Below, one piece after another: positions 13,851 through 21,083 of a stretch of DNA of 33,484 bases. The first letter of the stretch is position 1, and each line of letters begins with the position of its first letter. Source of the stretch: a virus; IMG/VR virus record IMGVR_UViG_3300024062_000033, positions 1-33,484 of that record, one strand, 5' to 3'. The notes below the pieces were generated by a model. The model did no database searches. It was given only the letters and a program-made list of their open reading frames with translations, and was not told the DNA's origin. The position numbers and the translations under genes are program-made.

Positions 13851-14512
13851 ACATATATTTAATTGCCAATGATAATTTTGGGAAGTATCAGCCAAGCCAA
13901 GTTAAGATAGCTGGACATCTAAATGATGTGATCAAGGCAATAGGCAAAAAGTATGAGCCAACATTTGAAATTAAGACTGAATTTGATAAATGGCTATACA
14001 ACAATATGGTATATTACTTTAGTGATGATTCAAGATGCGAATGGAATTTGAGCAAAGGATTGTTATTTCATGGCAAGAAAGGACTAGGAAAGTCTTTGAG
14101 TTTTAAGATCTTCAAAAAGTTGTATTATTACAAAGGCAGTTACAATTACGAACTGGCTAAAAAGAAATTTGACATTCAAGAAATGGATAATCTTAAAGGC
14201 AATGTGCAGACATTCTACGAAAAGTGCAAGTCATCTTTATTCTGCGATGAGATAATGCGTGAAACAAAAGACGATAGTAAGATTATTAATGACTACGGAA
14301 CAAAAGAGCAGCCATTCTCAACTGGAGTGCATCAAATGTATCGGTCATTCTGCGACAAAGGTCAGCTATATCATTTCACGACTAACTACTGGAATATTCA
14401 AGGCTACGAAGATGGCAAACTAATTAGCCATACATACGGAAGCGAGATACACGATAGGCTGATTGAGATGTGCAACATTATTGAATTTAAAGGAGAAAGT
14501 AAAAGGAGATGA
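13847..14512 (+). CDS. DnaC/IstB-like AAA+ helicase loader
   Basis: 221 residues. Walker A HGKKGLGKS (residues 75-83), Walker B LFCDE (131-135), a sensor-1-like FTTNYW (~178) and an arginine-finger region GSEIHDRLIEM (~203) fit DnaC/lambda-P-type ATPases that load the replicative helicase. It overlaps the initiator stop by 4 nt, the classical O-P layout. No phage helicase or polymerase gene is visible, so it probably recruits the host DnaB. It ends in overlap (ATGA) with the C5-methyltransferase. Confidence 0.8.
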   Translation: MNIYLIANDNFGKYQPSQVKIAGHLNDVIKAIGKKYEPTFEIKTEFDKWLYNNMVYYFSDDSRCEWNLSKGLLFHGKKGLGKSLSFKIFKKLYYYKGSYNYELAKKKFDIQEMDNLKGNVQTFYEKCKSSLFCDEIMRETKDDSKIINDYGTKEQPFSTGVHQMYRSFCDKGQLYHFTTNYWNIQGYEDGKLISHTYGSEIHDRLIEMCNIIEFKGESKRR

Positions 14513-15588
14513 AAAATAACAAACACAAATTTCCATACAAATGGACATTGAAAGATGTAAAATTTACTAAAGACAAAGGAAAAGTATTTAGTTGCTTTGC
14601 TTGTGGTGGTGGTTCAACTATGGGGTATAAATTGGCTGGGTTTGATGTTATTGGATGCAATGAAATAGACCCAAAAATGATGGAAGCGTATGTAACAAAC
14701 CATAATCCAAAATACTCATTTTTAGAAAGCATAACAACTTTTAAAGAACGGAATGATTTACCTGATGAATTATACGAACTTGATATTTTAGACGGTTCTC
14801 CACCTTGCAGTAGTTTTTCAATGGCTGGAAATCGTGAAAAAGACTGGGGCAAAGAAAAGAAGTTTAGAGAGGGACAAAGCGAACAAGTCTTAGATACTTT
14901 ATTTTTTGACTTTATAGATTTAGCCAAAGAATTACAACCTAAAGTAGTAATAGCTGAAAATGTAAAAGGTTTATTACTTGGTAATGCTAAAGCGTATGTT
15001 CGTAAAATTTACAAGCAATTTGATGAAGCTGGATATTATTGTCAGCATTGGTTATTAGATGCATCAACAATGGGTGTTCCTCAAAGGAGAGAAAGAGTGT
15101 TTTTTATTTGTTTGCGTAAAGACCTTGCGAAACCTTTTTTATATCAAAAAGATATGTTTACACAAGTGCCTAAACTTAAATTAGAGTTTAATGAAAAGCC
15201 TATTTTGTTTAAAGAAATTTTAGATAAAAACCCGACAAAATATATTACAAAAGACGGTTTATTATATCAATATTGGTTACATAGGTCTGAAAAAGATATA
15301 AATATGTTGAATGGGGCTTTAAAAGCTAAAAATAAAAAAACAGGTTTTAGTGTCGTTTATTTTCACTTAAATGAAGTACCTTTTACATTAACCCAAAAAG
15401 GTAGGACTATCTGCCACCACGAATGTCGAACTTTAACAGATTTAGAGTTTATTAGAGGTTCATCTTTTCCTTTAGATTACAACTTTAATAAAACAAGTGG
15501 TAGCTATTTGATGGGAATGAGCGTACCACCTGTAATGACTGCACAAATAGCAACAAAGATTTATGAGCAATGGTTAAGTAAATTATAA
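14509..15588 (+). CDS. C5-cytosine DNA methyltransferase
   Basis: A complete 359-residue enzyme. Motif I VFSCFACGGGSTMGYKLAGF (27-46), motif IV GSPPCSSFS with catalytic Cys100, motif VI ENV (150-152), motif VIII QRRERVFF (192-199), then a target-recognition region, and motifs IX/X near RTLTDLEFIRG and SVPPVMTAQIA. A ribosome site AGGAG precedes the ATG. No restriction endonuclease is next to it, so it is probably an orphan that protects phage DNA. Compared with its neighbours it appears to use more T-rich codons, which may mark recent acquisition. Confidence 0.92.
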   Translation: MKNNKHKFPYKWTLKDVKFTKDKGKVFSCFACGGGSTMGYKLAGFDVIGCNEIDPKMMEAYVTNHNPKYSFLESITTFKERNDLPDELYELDILDGSPPCSSFSMAGNREKDWGKEKKFREGQSEQVLDTLFFDFIDLAKELQPKVVIAENVKGLLLGNAKAYVRKIYKQFDEAGYYCQHWLLDASTMGVPQRRERVFFICLRKDLAKPFLYQKDMFTQVPKLKLEFNEKPILFKEILDKNPTKYITKDGLLYQYWLHRSEKDINMLNGALKAKNKKTGFSVVYFHLNEVPFTLTQKGRTICHHECRTLTDLEFIRGSSFPLDYNFNKTSGSYLMGMSVPPVMTAQIATKIYEQWLSKL

Positions 15589-15591
15589 AAT

Positions 15592-15789
15592 ATGGCAACA
15601 ATAAAACAAATAGCACTTATTGAGCCACAAATGGCTATATTTGTAATCAGGAAGCTACTGCACAAAATAGAAGATGAAGCCATAAGCCAAGCGATAAGCA
15701 ATCTAAAGGATGAAGATTTTGAAGAACTGGTTAACATCTTAATTTGGCTGGGATACGAAGAAAAAACAATTAAACAAATACTAAAATAA
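15592..15789 (+). CDS. hypothetical helical protein
   Basis: 65 residues, entirely helical and amphipathic (QMAIFVIRKLLHKIEDEAIS, then DEDFEELVNILIWLGYEEKT). It begins 3 nt after the methyltransferase stop. No family recognised. It is likely a small protein-protein adaptor, as it lacks basic DNA-binding character. Confidence 0.5.
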   Translation: MATIKQIALIEPQMAIFVIRKLLHKIEDEAISQAISNLKDEDFEELVNILIWLGYEEKTIKQILK

Positions 15790-15795
15790 AAAACA

Positions 15796-16134
15796 ATGAA
15801 ACCAATAAATCACGCTATTATTAGCAATTACCACGAAGCAAAAAAGAAAAGACAAATGACTGCTGAAGATTTTAAAAGAATCTATGACATCATAATTGAA
15901 GATCATAGGCTAACCGAATTTAAGGATGGCCGAACATCGGATGTAGTTTGCATTCGCCAGGCAATAATGAAGATTGCAAAAAATAGAACAAAAATGACAT
16001 TGAAGCAAATAGGTTCAATATGGGGGAAGGATCACAGCACAATCATTCATGGTCTTAAAAGAGTTGCCAATGCCTACGATACAAATGATGATATTTATAT
16101 GGAGTGGGAATCTGAAGTCTATAGGTACTTTTAA
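15796..16134 (+). CDS. DnaA domain IV-like DNA-binding protein
   Basis: 112 residues. Residues 42-98 resemble the C-terminal DnaA-box-binding domain: CIRQAIMKIAKNRTKMTLKQ, then IGSIWGKDHSTIIHGLKRV, which matches the DnaA signature (I-G-x-x-F/W-G-x-D-H-S/T-T-hydrophobic-x-H). The ATPase domain is absent. It could bind DnaA boxes to compete with or recruit host DnaA, or repress transcription. Its place in the replication region, after the origin, supports a role in host or phage initiation control. Confidence 0.7.
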   Translation: MKPINHAIISNYHEAKKKRQMTAEDFKRIYDIIIEDHRLTEFKDGRTSDVVCIRQAIMKIAKNRTKMTLKQIGSIWGKDHSTIIHGLKRVANAYDTNDDIYMEWESEVYRYF

Positions 16135-16135
16135 T

Positions 16136-16495
16136 ATGATAGTTTACGATTTTGAATATTACCAATTAATAGTGTCAAATAAGCCTTGCGATATATTTAA
16201 TCATTTTAAAGTTGATTATTTGCATGGGTTAAATTTACATGATTGTGAAGCATACAATAACACGAATGAAGATGCGTATATCGCTGGACTTTGCAATTTT
16301 GTACCTAATAGCGACAAGATGTTTATCTTTTTAAACACGAGCCGAATGAACAACTGCAAAGAAAAGATGTCTTTGATATTTCACGAAGCAATGCATTTAT
16401 CATTGGAAATTCACAATCACGATGTAAACGAAAAAGAAGAACAGATTATTAGCTGGGCAGAAGCCGAAGCGAACAAAATATTTGACTTAATTTAA
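16136..16495 (+). CDS. ImmA/IrrE-like zinc metallopeptidase domain protein
   Basis: 119 residues from ATG 16136 (TTTTAATATG after the DnaA-like stop); an upstream in-frame ATG lies inside that gene in another frame and is unlikely. The gluzincin motif IFHEAMHLSL (His83, Glu84, His87) is followed ~20 residues later by an acidic helix (SWAEAEANKI) that would supply the third ligand. Small HExxH proteins of this type in phages and ICEs cut XRE repressors. Here the candidate target is the Cro-like protein at 10015. Pairing is inference. Confidence 0.7.
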   Translation: MIVYDFEYYQLIVSNKPCDIFNHFKVDYLHGLNLHDCEAYNNTNEDAYIAGLCNFVPNSDKMFIFLNTSRMNNCKEKMSLIFHEAMHLSLEIHNHDVNEKEEQIISWAEAEANKIFDLI

Positions 16496-16499
16496 AACA

Positions 16500-16913
16500 A
16501 TGGACATACAAAAATTAACAGACAAGGAATTAAGCACTTTAATAAAGGAGTGCAGAGAAGAACTGCAAGATAGAAAAAACAATCTTGATAATGTTTTGCT
16601 GATTGATGATTTGCAGATATACAAAAGCAAATATGCACGACTGACTTTATTCTACGATTTTTGTAAATCAGTTTATTCTATTAGCGAAAAGGAATTAAAG
16701 CAAAAAAATCAAAGCAAAAAGAAGAAGAACATAAGAAACGCAGTAATAAATTATTTGCTTACTCAAGGATTTAGCCATCAAGATGTGGTTGATGAGTTTA
16801 AGATGGCCAGAACAAGTTTGAGCAGTCCAATTAGCTATCACGAAAAGTATTACAAGCTGGACAAGAACTACACCGATATTTTTGAGGATGTAAAACAATT
16901 TTTTGAGGATTAG
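16500..16913 (+). CDS. hypothetical protein with C-terminal HTH-like region
   Basis: 137 residues: an N-terminal helical, charged region (LTDKELSTLIKECREELQDR), a Lys-rich linker (QKNQSKKKKNIR) and a predicted HTH (YLLTQGFSHQDVVDEFKMAR) followed by TSLSSPISYHEKYY. The C-terminal end EDVKQFFED is repeated as a remnant at 17735-17764, after the next gene. It is probably a regulatory or replication-associated DNA-binding protein. Family not recognised. Confidence 0.55.
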   Translation: MDIQKLTDKELSTLIKECREELQDRKNNLDNVLLIDDLQIYKSKYARLTLFYDFCKSVYSISEKELKQKNQSKKKKNIRNAVINYLLTQGFSHQDVVDEFKMARTSLSSPISYHEKYYKLDKNYTDIFEDVKQFFED

Positions 16914-16915
16914 AT

Positions 16916-17704
16916 ATGGCAAAAATAAATTTAGATAAATATTACACATCAAAAGAACTTGCGAAACATTGTATTGATGTAGTGAATAGTTTAGGATTAG
17001 AAATAACCGAAACCATTGAACCGAGTTCAGGAAATGGAAGTTTTAGTTTGCAAATACCTAACTGTATAGCTTACGATATTGCACCTGAACACGAAAGTAT
17101 AAAAAAACAGGACTTTTTAAAACTAAACCTACCACATAAAAAAGGTAGATTATTTATTGGAAACCCACCTTTTGGAACAAGAAATACATTAGCTGTTAAG
17201 TTTTTTAAACACGCTTGTAAAATGGCTGACTATATTGCTTTTATTTTACCTATAAGCCAATACAATAATAACCAACAAATGTATGAGTTTGATTTAATTC
17301 ATTCGGAAGTATTACCGCTGATTGAATATAGTGGTATTGAGTTACTGTGTTGTTTTAACGTATATAAGAGACCTGAAAATGGTATAAATACAAAGGCAAT
17401 AGACTACAAACTGAATGATGTTTTTGTTGGAGAATATCGTAGAGGTGGAACATATAAAATACTTAAAAACTTTGATTTTGCAATGAACACTTATGGGGCA
17501 AGTATTGGAAAAGAAGTTGCTGAAATAGGAACATTTTGCCAAGAAAATTATGTAATTATTAAAAATGAAACATACCGTGAAAGGATTTTAGAAGTGATGC
17601 GAAAAACCGACTGGAAGAATTTATATCCGTTTATTTCTTCGCCTAAAATTCAGACTTGGAAGATTTATAAATACTTAAAAGAACAAATACCTGAATTGAA
17701 TTAA
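16916..17704 (+). CDS. N6-adenine DNA methyltransferase (gamma-type layout)
   Basis: 262 residues. The SAM-binding region IEPSSGNGSF (34-43) comes first and motif IV NPPFG (83-87) follows, the gamma order. YYTSKELAKHCID at the start is motif X-like. Downstream, IAFILPISQ is motif V-like. There is no clear long target-recognition domain beyond ~150 residues, so it may be a compact specificity module. No restriction partner is adjacent. The gene is bracketed by a 30-nt imperfect direct repeat derived from the previous gene's 3' end, indicating that it was inserted by recombination. Confidence 0.8.
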   Translation: MAKINLDKYYTSKELAKHCIDVVNSLGLEITETIEPSSGNGSFSLQIPNCIAYDIAPEHESIKKQDFLKLNLPHKKGRLFIGNPPFGTRNTLAVKFFKHACKMADYIAFILPISQYNNNQQMYEFDLIHSEVLPLIEYSGIELLCCFNVYKRPENGINTKAIDYKLNDVFVGEYRRGGTYKILKNFDFAMNTYGASIGKEVAEIGTFCQENYVIIKNETYRERILEVMRKTDWKNLYPFISSPKIQTWKIYKYLKEQIPELN

Positions 17705-17722
17705 AAGTGCGTTGGCTTTTTA

Positions 17723-17764
17723 TTTAAAATTTACGAAGATGTCAAACAATTTTTTGAGGATTAA
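17723..17764 (+). pseudogene. remnant of a second allele of the 16500-16913 gene (3' end only)
   Basis: Read in the frame ending TAA at 17762-17764, this gives FKIYEDVKQFFED; the intact gene ends DIFEDVKQFFED. Over the last 30 nt (17735-17764 versus 16884-16913) 27 bases match, and all three differences are synonymous, including TAG/TAA. Synonymous-only divergence points to an orthologous allele shaped by coding selection and not to a fresh copy. No start codon or upstream body remains. Confidence 0.65.
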
Positions 17765-17771
17765 CGTTATA

Positions 17772-17802
17772 GTATAAAAAATCGTTTTAATGTTTTTTAT
17801 AC
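17772..17802 (+). terminator. perfect stem-loop (bidirectional terminator or cassette-end hairpin)
   Basis: GTATAAAAAA (17772-17781) pairs perfectly with TTTTTTATAC (17793-17802) across an 11-nt loop. The A-tract/T-tract stem resembles a bidirectional terminator but has little G+C. It is 68 nt before the next methyltransferase start and directly follows the gene remnant. An attC-like recombination end is an alternative, considered but unproven. Confidence 0.45.
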
Positions 17803-17869
17803 GTTGTTATGTACTGATTTTAAAAAAAGCCACATTGCTGACGATAGGAAGCAAAATAAAGACAAAGAT

Positions 17870-18589
17870 ATGATAGATTTAAGATTAGGCGATTGCCTTG
17901 AAGTAATGAAAGAAATACCAAGTAAAAGTATAGATGCTATTATTACAGACCCACCATACATAGGGATAATCAACGCTAAGTGGGATAAAGGAGAAAACCC
18001 ATTTAATGAAGAATTAGTAAAAGAAATGTTTAGAGTTTTAAAGGCTAACGGAAGCGTTTATGTTTGGTGTGGAATAGGAGAAAAAAGTAACAGTTTGTTT
18101 GATTTTTACCCAATATTAAAAAGTAAATTTTATTTTAAAGACCTTATAACTTGGAAGAAAAAGAAAGGTATAGGAATGAGGAAAGGTTGGCTATATACAA
18201 GGGAAGAATGTTTATGGTTTGTAAAAGATAATAAATCCTTTTTTTGGAATAAAGAAAACCAATATAGCGAAGAAGAAAGAAAGACAAGCAACAAAACAAA
18301 GTGCATACCTAAAAGTAAGTTTAAAAGAATAACAAATGTATGGACTGATATAAGTGAGGCAACAGTTGGAAATCTAAAAAATAAAATAAAATTACACCCT
18401 TGCGAAAAACCTGTTAAATTAATCGAAAGAATAGTTTTAACATCTACAAAAGAAAATGAAACGGTTTTAGATATGTTTATGGGCAGTAACTCAACGGGGT
18501 TAGCTTGTAAGAATACTAATAGAAATTTTATAGGTATAGAAATGAATGACGAATACTATGATATTGCTTGTAAAAGGGTAGGATTGTAG
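17870..18589 (+). CDS. beta-type N6-adenine/N4-cytosine DNA methyltransferase
   Basis: 239 residues from ATG 17870. The frame is open to TTG 17804, but that stretch lacks family similarity, and LRLGDCLEVMKEIPSKSIDA is the typical N-terminus. Motif IV TDPPY (residues 26-30) precedes motif I DMFMGSNSTG (201-210), the beta-class order. GSN replaces the more usual GSG, still seen in active enzymes as far as I know. The middle holds the target-recognition region (YTREECLWFVKDN). No restriction gene is adjacent. Third methyltransferase in 4 kb, probably for restriction evasion. Confidence 0.88.
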   Translation: MIDLRLGDCLEVMKEIPSKSIDAIITDPPYIGIINAKWDKGENPFNEELVKEMFRVLKANGSVYVWCGIGEKSNSLFDFYPILKSKFYFKDLITWKKKKGIGMRKGWLYTREECLWFVKDNKSFFWNKENQYSEEERKTSNKTKCIPKSKFKRITNVWTDISEATVGNLKNKIKLHPCEKPVKLIERIVLTSTKENETVLDMFMGSNSTGLACKNTNRNFIGIEMNDEYYDIACKRVGL

Positions 18590-18617
18590 TATTATGCACA
18601 ACGTGCGAATATAATCT

Positions 18618-19268
18618 ATGTCTAAAATTATGTACAACAAGCGAAAATGCAAAGAATGCAAAAAGGTTTTTGAAAAGAAACAGCCTTTGCAATATGTATG
18701 CAGTCCTATCTGTGCCATTAACTATGCCAAGAAAAAGGAGAAGGTAAAATGGCAAAAGGAAAAGAAGCAGCGATTGATTGACTTGGAAAGCGTAAGCGGT
18801 GTGCAGTCAAAGTACATCCAGCCAAAAGTGAACGAATTAGTAAGGATAATTGACAATGGTCATCCTTGCATTGCTACTGGTAATTTTGGGAAGATGGCTG
18901 CTGGTCACTATTATCATGCTGGTGGGCATTCGCAGATTAGATTTAATCTTCACAATATACACATTCAATCCTTTCAGTCAAATAGCTTTAAGAGTGGGGA
19001 TGCGCTGAACTACCGACAAGGCATCATTAAGACATACGGAGAAGATTACATCGAATTTATGGAGTCATTAAAGCAAACGCCAATAAACGACCATACAAAG
19101 GCTTTCTACCTTGAGTTAAACAACAAGCTAATAGAAGTTAAAAAGTGGCTTAAAGTGCAAGTAAATGGGCAAATACAAGATTCTGCCAATCGTATACAAC
19201 TGCGAAATGAAGTAAACTTGCTATTGGGCATTTATGATAGGCCATATTGCATATTTAAAAACGAATAA
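18618..19268 (+). CDS. ninG: NinG/Rap-like recombination protein
   Basis: 216 residues. An N-terminal zinc knuckle (CKEC at 11-14, then VCSPIC with Cys28 and Cys32) and a Lys-rich helix lead to AGHYYHAGGHSQIRFNLHNI and HIQSFQSNSFKSGDALNYRQ. This is the conserved His/Asn core of lambda NinG (Rap), a structure-specific nuclease that cuts recombination joints. It fits the annealing protein/exonuclease pair encoded upstream. Confidence 0.85.
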   Translation: MSKIMYNKRKCKECKKVFEKKQPLQYVCSPICAINYAKKKEKVKWQKEKKQRLIDLESVSGVQSKYIQPKVNELVRIIDNGHPCIATGNFGKMAAGHYYHAGGHSQIRFNLHNIHIQSFQSNSFKSGDALNYRQGIIKTYGEDYIEFMESLKQTPINDHTKAFYLELNNKLIEVKKWLKVQVNGQIQDSANRIQLRNEVNLLLGIYDRPYCIFKNE

Positions 19269-19269
19269 G

Positions 19270-19761
19270 ATGATAAAATTTAAATATCCAGAATGTTTTT
19301 GGATCATAGCAGAACAGATTGGCTATGCAAGAAATGTAATGAATAAGGAAAATAACAAAATCAATACAAGATTTGATAGAGGTATTAAAAATAAACAAGT
19401 TGATATTTTAGGTGTTTTGGGTGAATTAATTGCAATTGATTATTTAACTAAAAAAAATATAAGTTTTGACTTAGCTAATTTATTAGACTTTAAGTCAAGC
19501 AAGAATCCAGATTTTATATTAAATGGGAAAAGGATTGATGTAAAAACAAATAAATATACCAAATATTCACACCTTTTGGTAAACGAAGAAGCACATAAAA
19601 AAGGCTTTAATAAAATAGATTTATATTGGTTTGTTTATGTAATAGATAAAACAAATGCTGAATTTTATTTTGTTGATTACAATGATGTTAGTAAATGGAA
19701 TTGCAAGTTGATGAAATACACAAATGCGTTCTACATTAAAAGAGAAGATATAAAAAAATAA
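19270..19761 (+). CDS. PD-(D/E)XK nuclease superfamily protein
   Basis: 163 residues from ATG 19270, 1 nt after the ninG stop. VLGELIAIDYL (Glu52), NPDFILNGKRIDVKT (Asp81, then D90-V-K92) give the E...PD...D-x-K active site of the restriction-nuclease fold. There is no DNA-binding domain besides the core and no partner methyltransferase next to it, although three are nearby. It could degrade host DNA, resolve recombination intermediates or act as a restriction-like enzyme. It is very AT-rich, like the methyltransferase block. Confidence 0.65.
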   Translation: MIKFKYPECFWIIAEQIGYARNVMNKENNKINTRFDRGIKNKQVDILGVLGELIAIDYLTKKNISFDLANLLDFKSSKNPDFILNGKRIDVKTNKYTKYSHLLVNEEAHKKGFNKIDLYWFVYVIDKTNAEFYFVDYNDVSKWNCKLMKYTNAFYIKREDIKK

Positions 19762-19839
19762 CTATTAAAAAGCCAATATAACCAGATAAAAGCCTTATAT
19801 TTAAGGTACTCTATTAATTAATAATTTAAACTAAAAAAC

Positions 19840-20142
19840 ATGAGTAAAATGCTAACTGGGTCTATTGACCTGAACAAAATTGACAAGACAAGAATCGTAA
19901 GCACCGACAAAAATGGCAATCCGTTTGAGAATGGTGCAAAGTATTTGAACGTAGTTGTATGGATAAACGATGAAGCCGACAAGTACGGCAATAACGCATC
20001 AATTCAAATAAGCCAATCTAAAGAAGAAAGAGAGTCTGGAGTGAAAGCTACCTACATAGGTAACCTAAAAGAGCCACAGAGCCGAAGTAACGAGCCGACA
20101 AGCGCAAAGCGTGAGTCAGTTGCAGATGACTTGCCGTTCTAA
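19840..20142 (+). CDS. SSB-like single-stranded DNA-binding protein
   Basis: 100 residues: a short beta-rich core (GAKYLNVVVWINDEADKYGN) and a disordered, Ser/Pro-rich tail ending DDLPF, the acidic-hydrophobic tip by which SSB proteins recruit replication and recombination partners. It is shorter than bacterial SSB (~170), so it is a minimal OB-fold at best. The 78-nt leader carries TATATTTA (19796-19803), a near -7 box. Confidence 0.6.
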   Translation: MSKMLTGSIDLNKIDKTRIVSTDKNGNPFENGAKYLNVVVWINDEADKYGNNASIQISQSKEERESGVKATYIGNLKEPQSRSNEPTSAKRESVADDLPF

Positions 20143-20218
20143 TTATAGGCTAAAGAAAAAAAAGTTTAATTTTTTTTTATTTTTTTTTGTGGATATGCTT
20201 TTTTTTAAAAAAATAATG

Positions 20219-20226
20219 TATATTTG
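20219..20226 (+). promoter_or_regulatory. TATATTTG -7 box
   Basis: An exact TAnnTTTG match, 36 nt before the ATG at 20263, in a gap (20143-20262) otherwise made of long A and T runs. No -33 TTG at 19 nt. It could start a transcript for the small genes leading to the terminase. Confidence 0.4.
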
Positions 20227-20262
20227 TGTTACCAATATGGTAAGGCACAAAAACAAAAAGCA

Positions 20263-20481
20263 ATGACAACTCAAGAAATTAACAAAGAAAGAAACGAAAA
20301 AGGAATATTTACAACTTGTAACTCAACGGCTGGATGGTATGCAATTAGTAGAGATGGCATTCATATGATAACATTTTACGAAGGTCATTATACGTTTTCA
20401 GCAAAAGAAGATGTAAATAGATTTTATACAGAAAAAGGTTTTGCAAAAAGAATTACACAACTTTTAAACAGAGGATTCTAA
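20263..20481 (+). CDS. hypothetical small protein
   Basis: 72 residues from ATG 20263 (AAAAAGCA leader). An in-frame extension upstream begins within the promoter and is rejected. Contains CNSTAGWYAISRDGIHMITF and a basic C-terminus. No family recognised. Confidence 0.5.
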   Translation: MTTQEINKERNEKGIFTTCNSTAGWYAISRDGIHMITFYEGHYTFSAKEDVNRFYTEKGFAKRITQLLNRGF

Positions 20482-20484
20482 CAT

Positions 20485-20727
20485 ATGAAGCCTTTAATTG
20501 AAATAATAAACACAGACAATGAGCCAAACCCACTCCAAACAATGGAGTGGGATAAAACAAATAGAATGAGAAAGATAACAACAAGTCACGACTGTCCACC
20601 TATCCCAGTAAGAAATTATGACTGGTCAGCAGCGAGAGAAAATTGGGATGAGGGCGATTTAATTGGCTATGGGAGAACAGAGCAAGATGCTATTGATGAT
20701 TTACTTGAACAAGAGTATTTAAAATGA
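20485..20727 (+). CDS. hypothetical small protein
   Basis: 80 residues. The C-terminal part YDWSAARENWDEGDLIGYGR then TEQDAIDDLLEQE resembles the 'G-x-G-x-T-x-x-x-A-hydrophobic-xx-L' strand-helix pattern of HicB-like/DUF1902 folds. No HicA-like toxin is adjacent, so no toxin-antitoxin claim is made. It overlaps the next gene by 4 nt. Confidence 0.5.
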   Translation: MKPLIEIINTDNEPNPLQTMEWDKTNRMRKITTSHDCPPIPVRNYDWSAARENWDEGDLIGYGRTEQDAIDDLLEQEYLK

Positions 20728-20924
20728 AAGCATATAATGTAAAGTACGGAACAAAAGTAATAGTAATTGATAATGAAATCACAACACCACCTTCGTCAAT
20801 ATTAATAAGTAAAGGAGATGAAATTACAATACATAATGTTGATGGGATGTATTGTAATGGTGTAGATAAAGATGGCAATAGAATTTATATCGCTTCTTGG
20901 ACTGAAGTTGAGCCTTATTGCTAA
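20724..20924 (+). CDS. hypothetical small protein
   Basis: 66 residues, beta-rich, with DGMYCNGVDKDGNRIYIASW near the end. It overlaps its neighbour (ATGA) and shares its transcript. No family recognised. Confidence 0.5.
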   Translation: MKAYNVKYGTKVIVIDNEITTPPSSILISKGDEITIHNVDGMYCNGVDKDGNRIYIASWTEVEPYC

Positions 20925-20939
20925 ACTAAAATAAAAAAT

Positions 20940-21083
20940 ATGATGTCAAATAAATACTATATTGATTGCTCATACAATATTATTAAATGGGCAACTGATT
21001 ATCTTACCGAAGGAGATCAAGACTTTACCATTGAGATAAATGCAGATGAACTGGCCGAAGATTTGTACTATAAAGAAGATTAA
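20940..21083 (+). CDS. hypothetical 47-residue acidic protein
   Basis: ATG 20940 (or the next codon, ATG 20943) to TAA 21081-21083, ending directly at the following ATG. Acidic (TEGDQDFTIEINADELAEDL). Fills the gap between neighbours exactly with an A-rich leader (AAAATAAAAA). No family recognised. Confidence 0.45.
   Translation: MMSNKYYIDCSYNIIKWATDYLTEGDQDFTIEINADELAEDLYYKED

Noticed and set aside
17765-17815. Integron attC site
   Set aside because: TTAAC...GTTATGT and the stem-loop are suggestive, but R'/R'' do not meet the consensus, no integrase is present and only one such end is convincing.
19270-19761. Restriction endonuclease forming an R-M system with the nearby methyltransferases
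   Set aside because: A PD-(D/E)XK core is present, but NinG separates it from the nearest methyltransferase and no recognition domain is visible.
20485-20924. Toxin-antitoxin pair (HicB-like strand pattern)
   Set aside because: No HicA-like partner or conserved toxin motif; only a weak pattern in one small protein.
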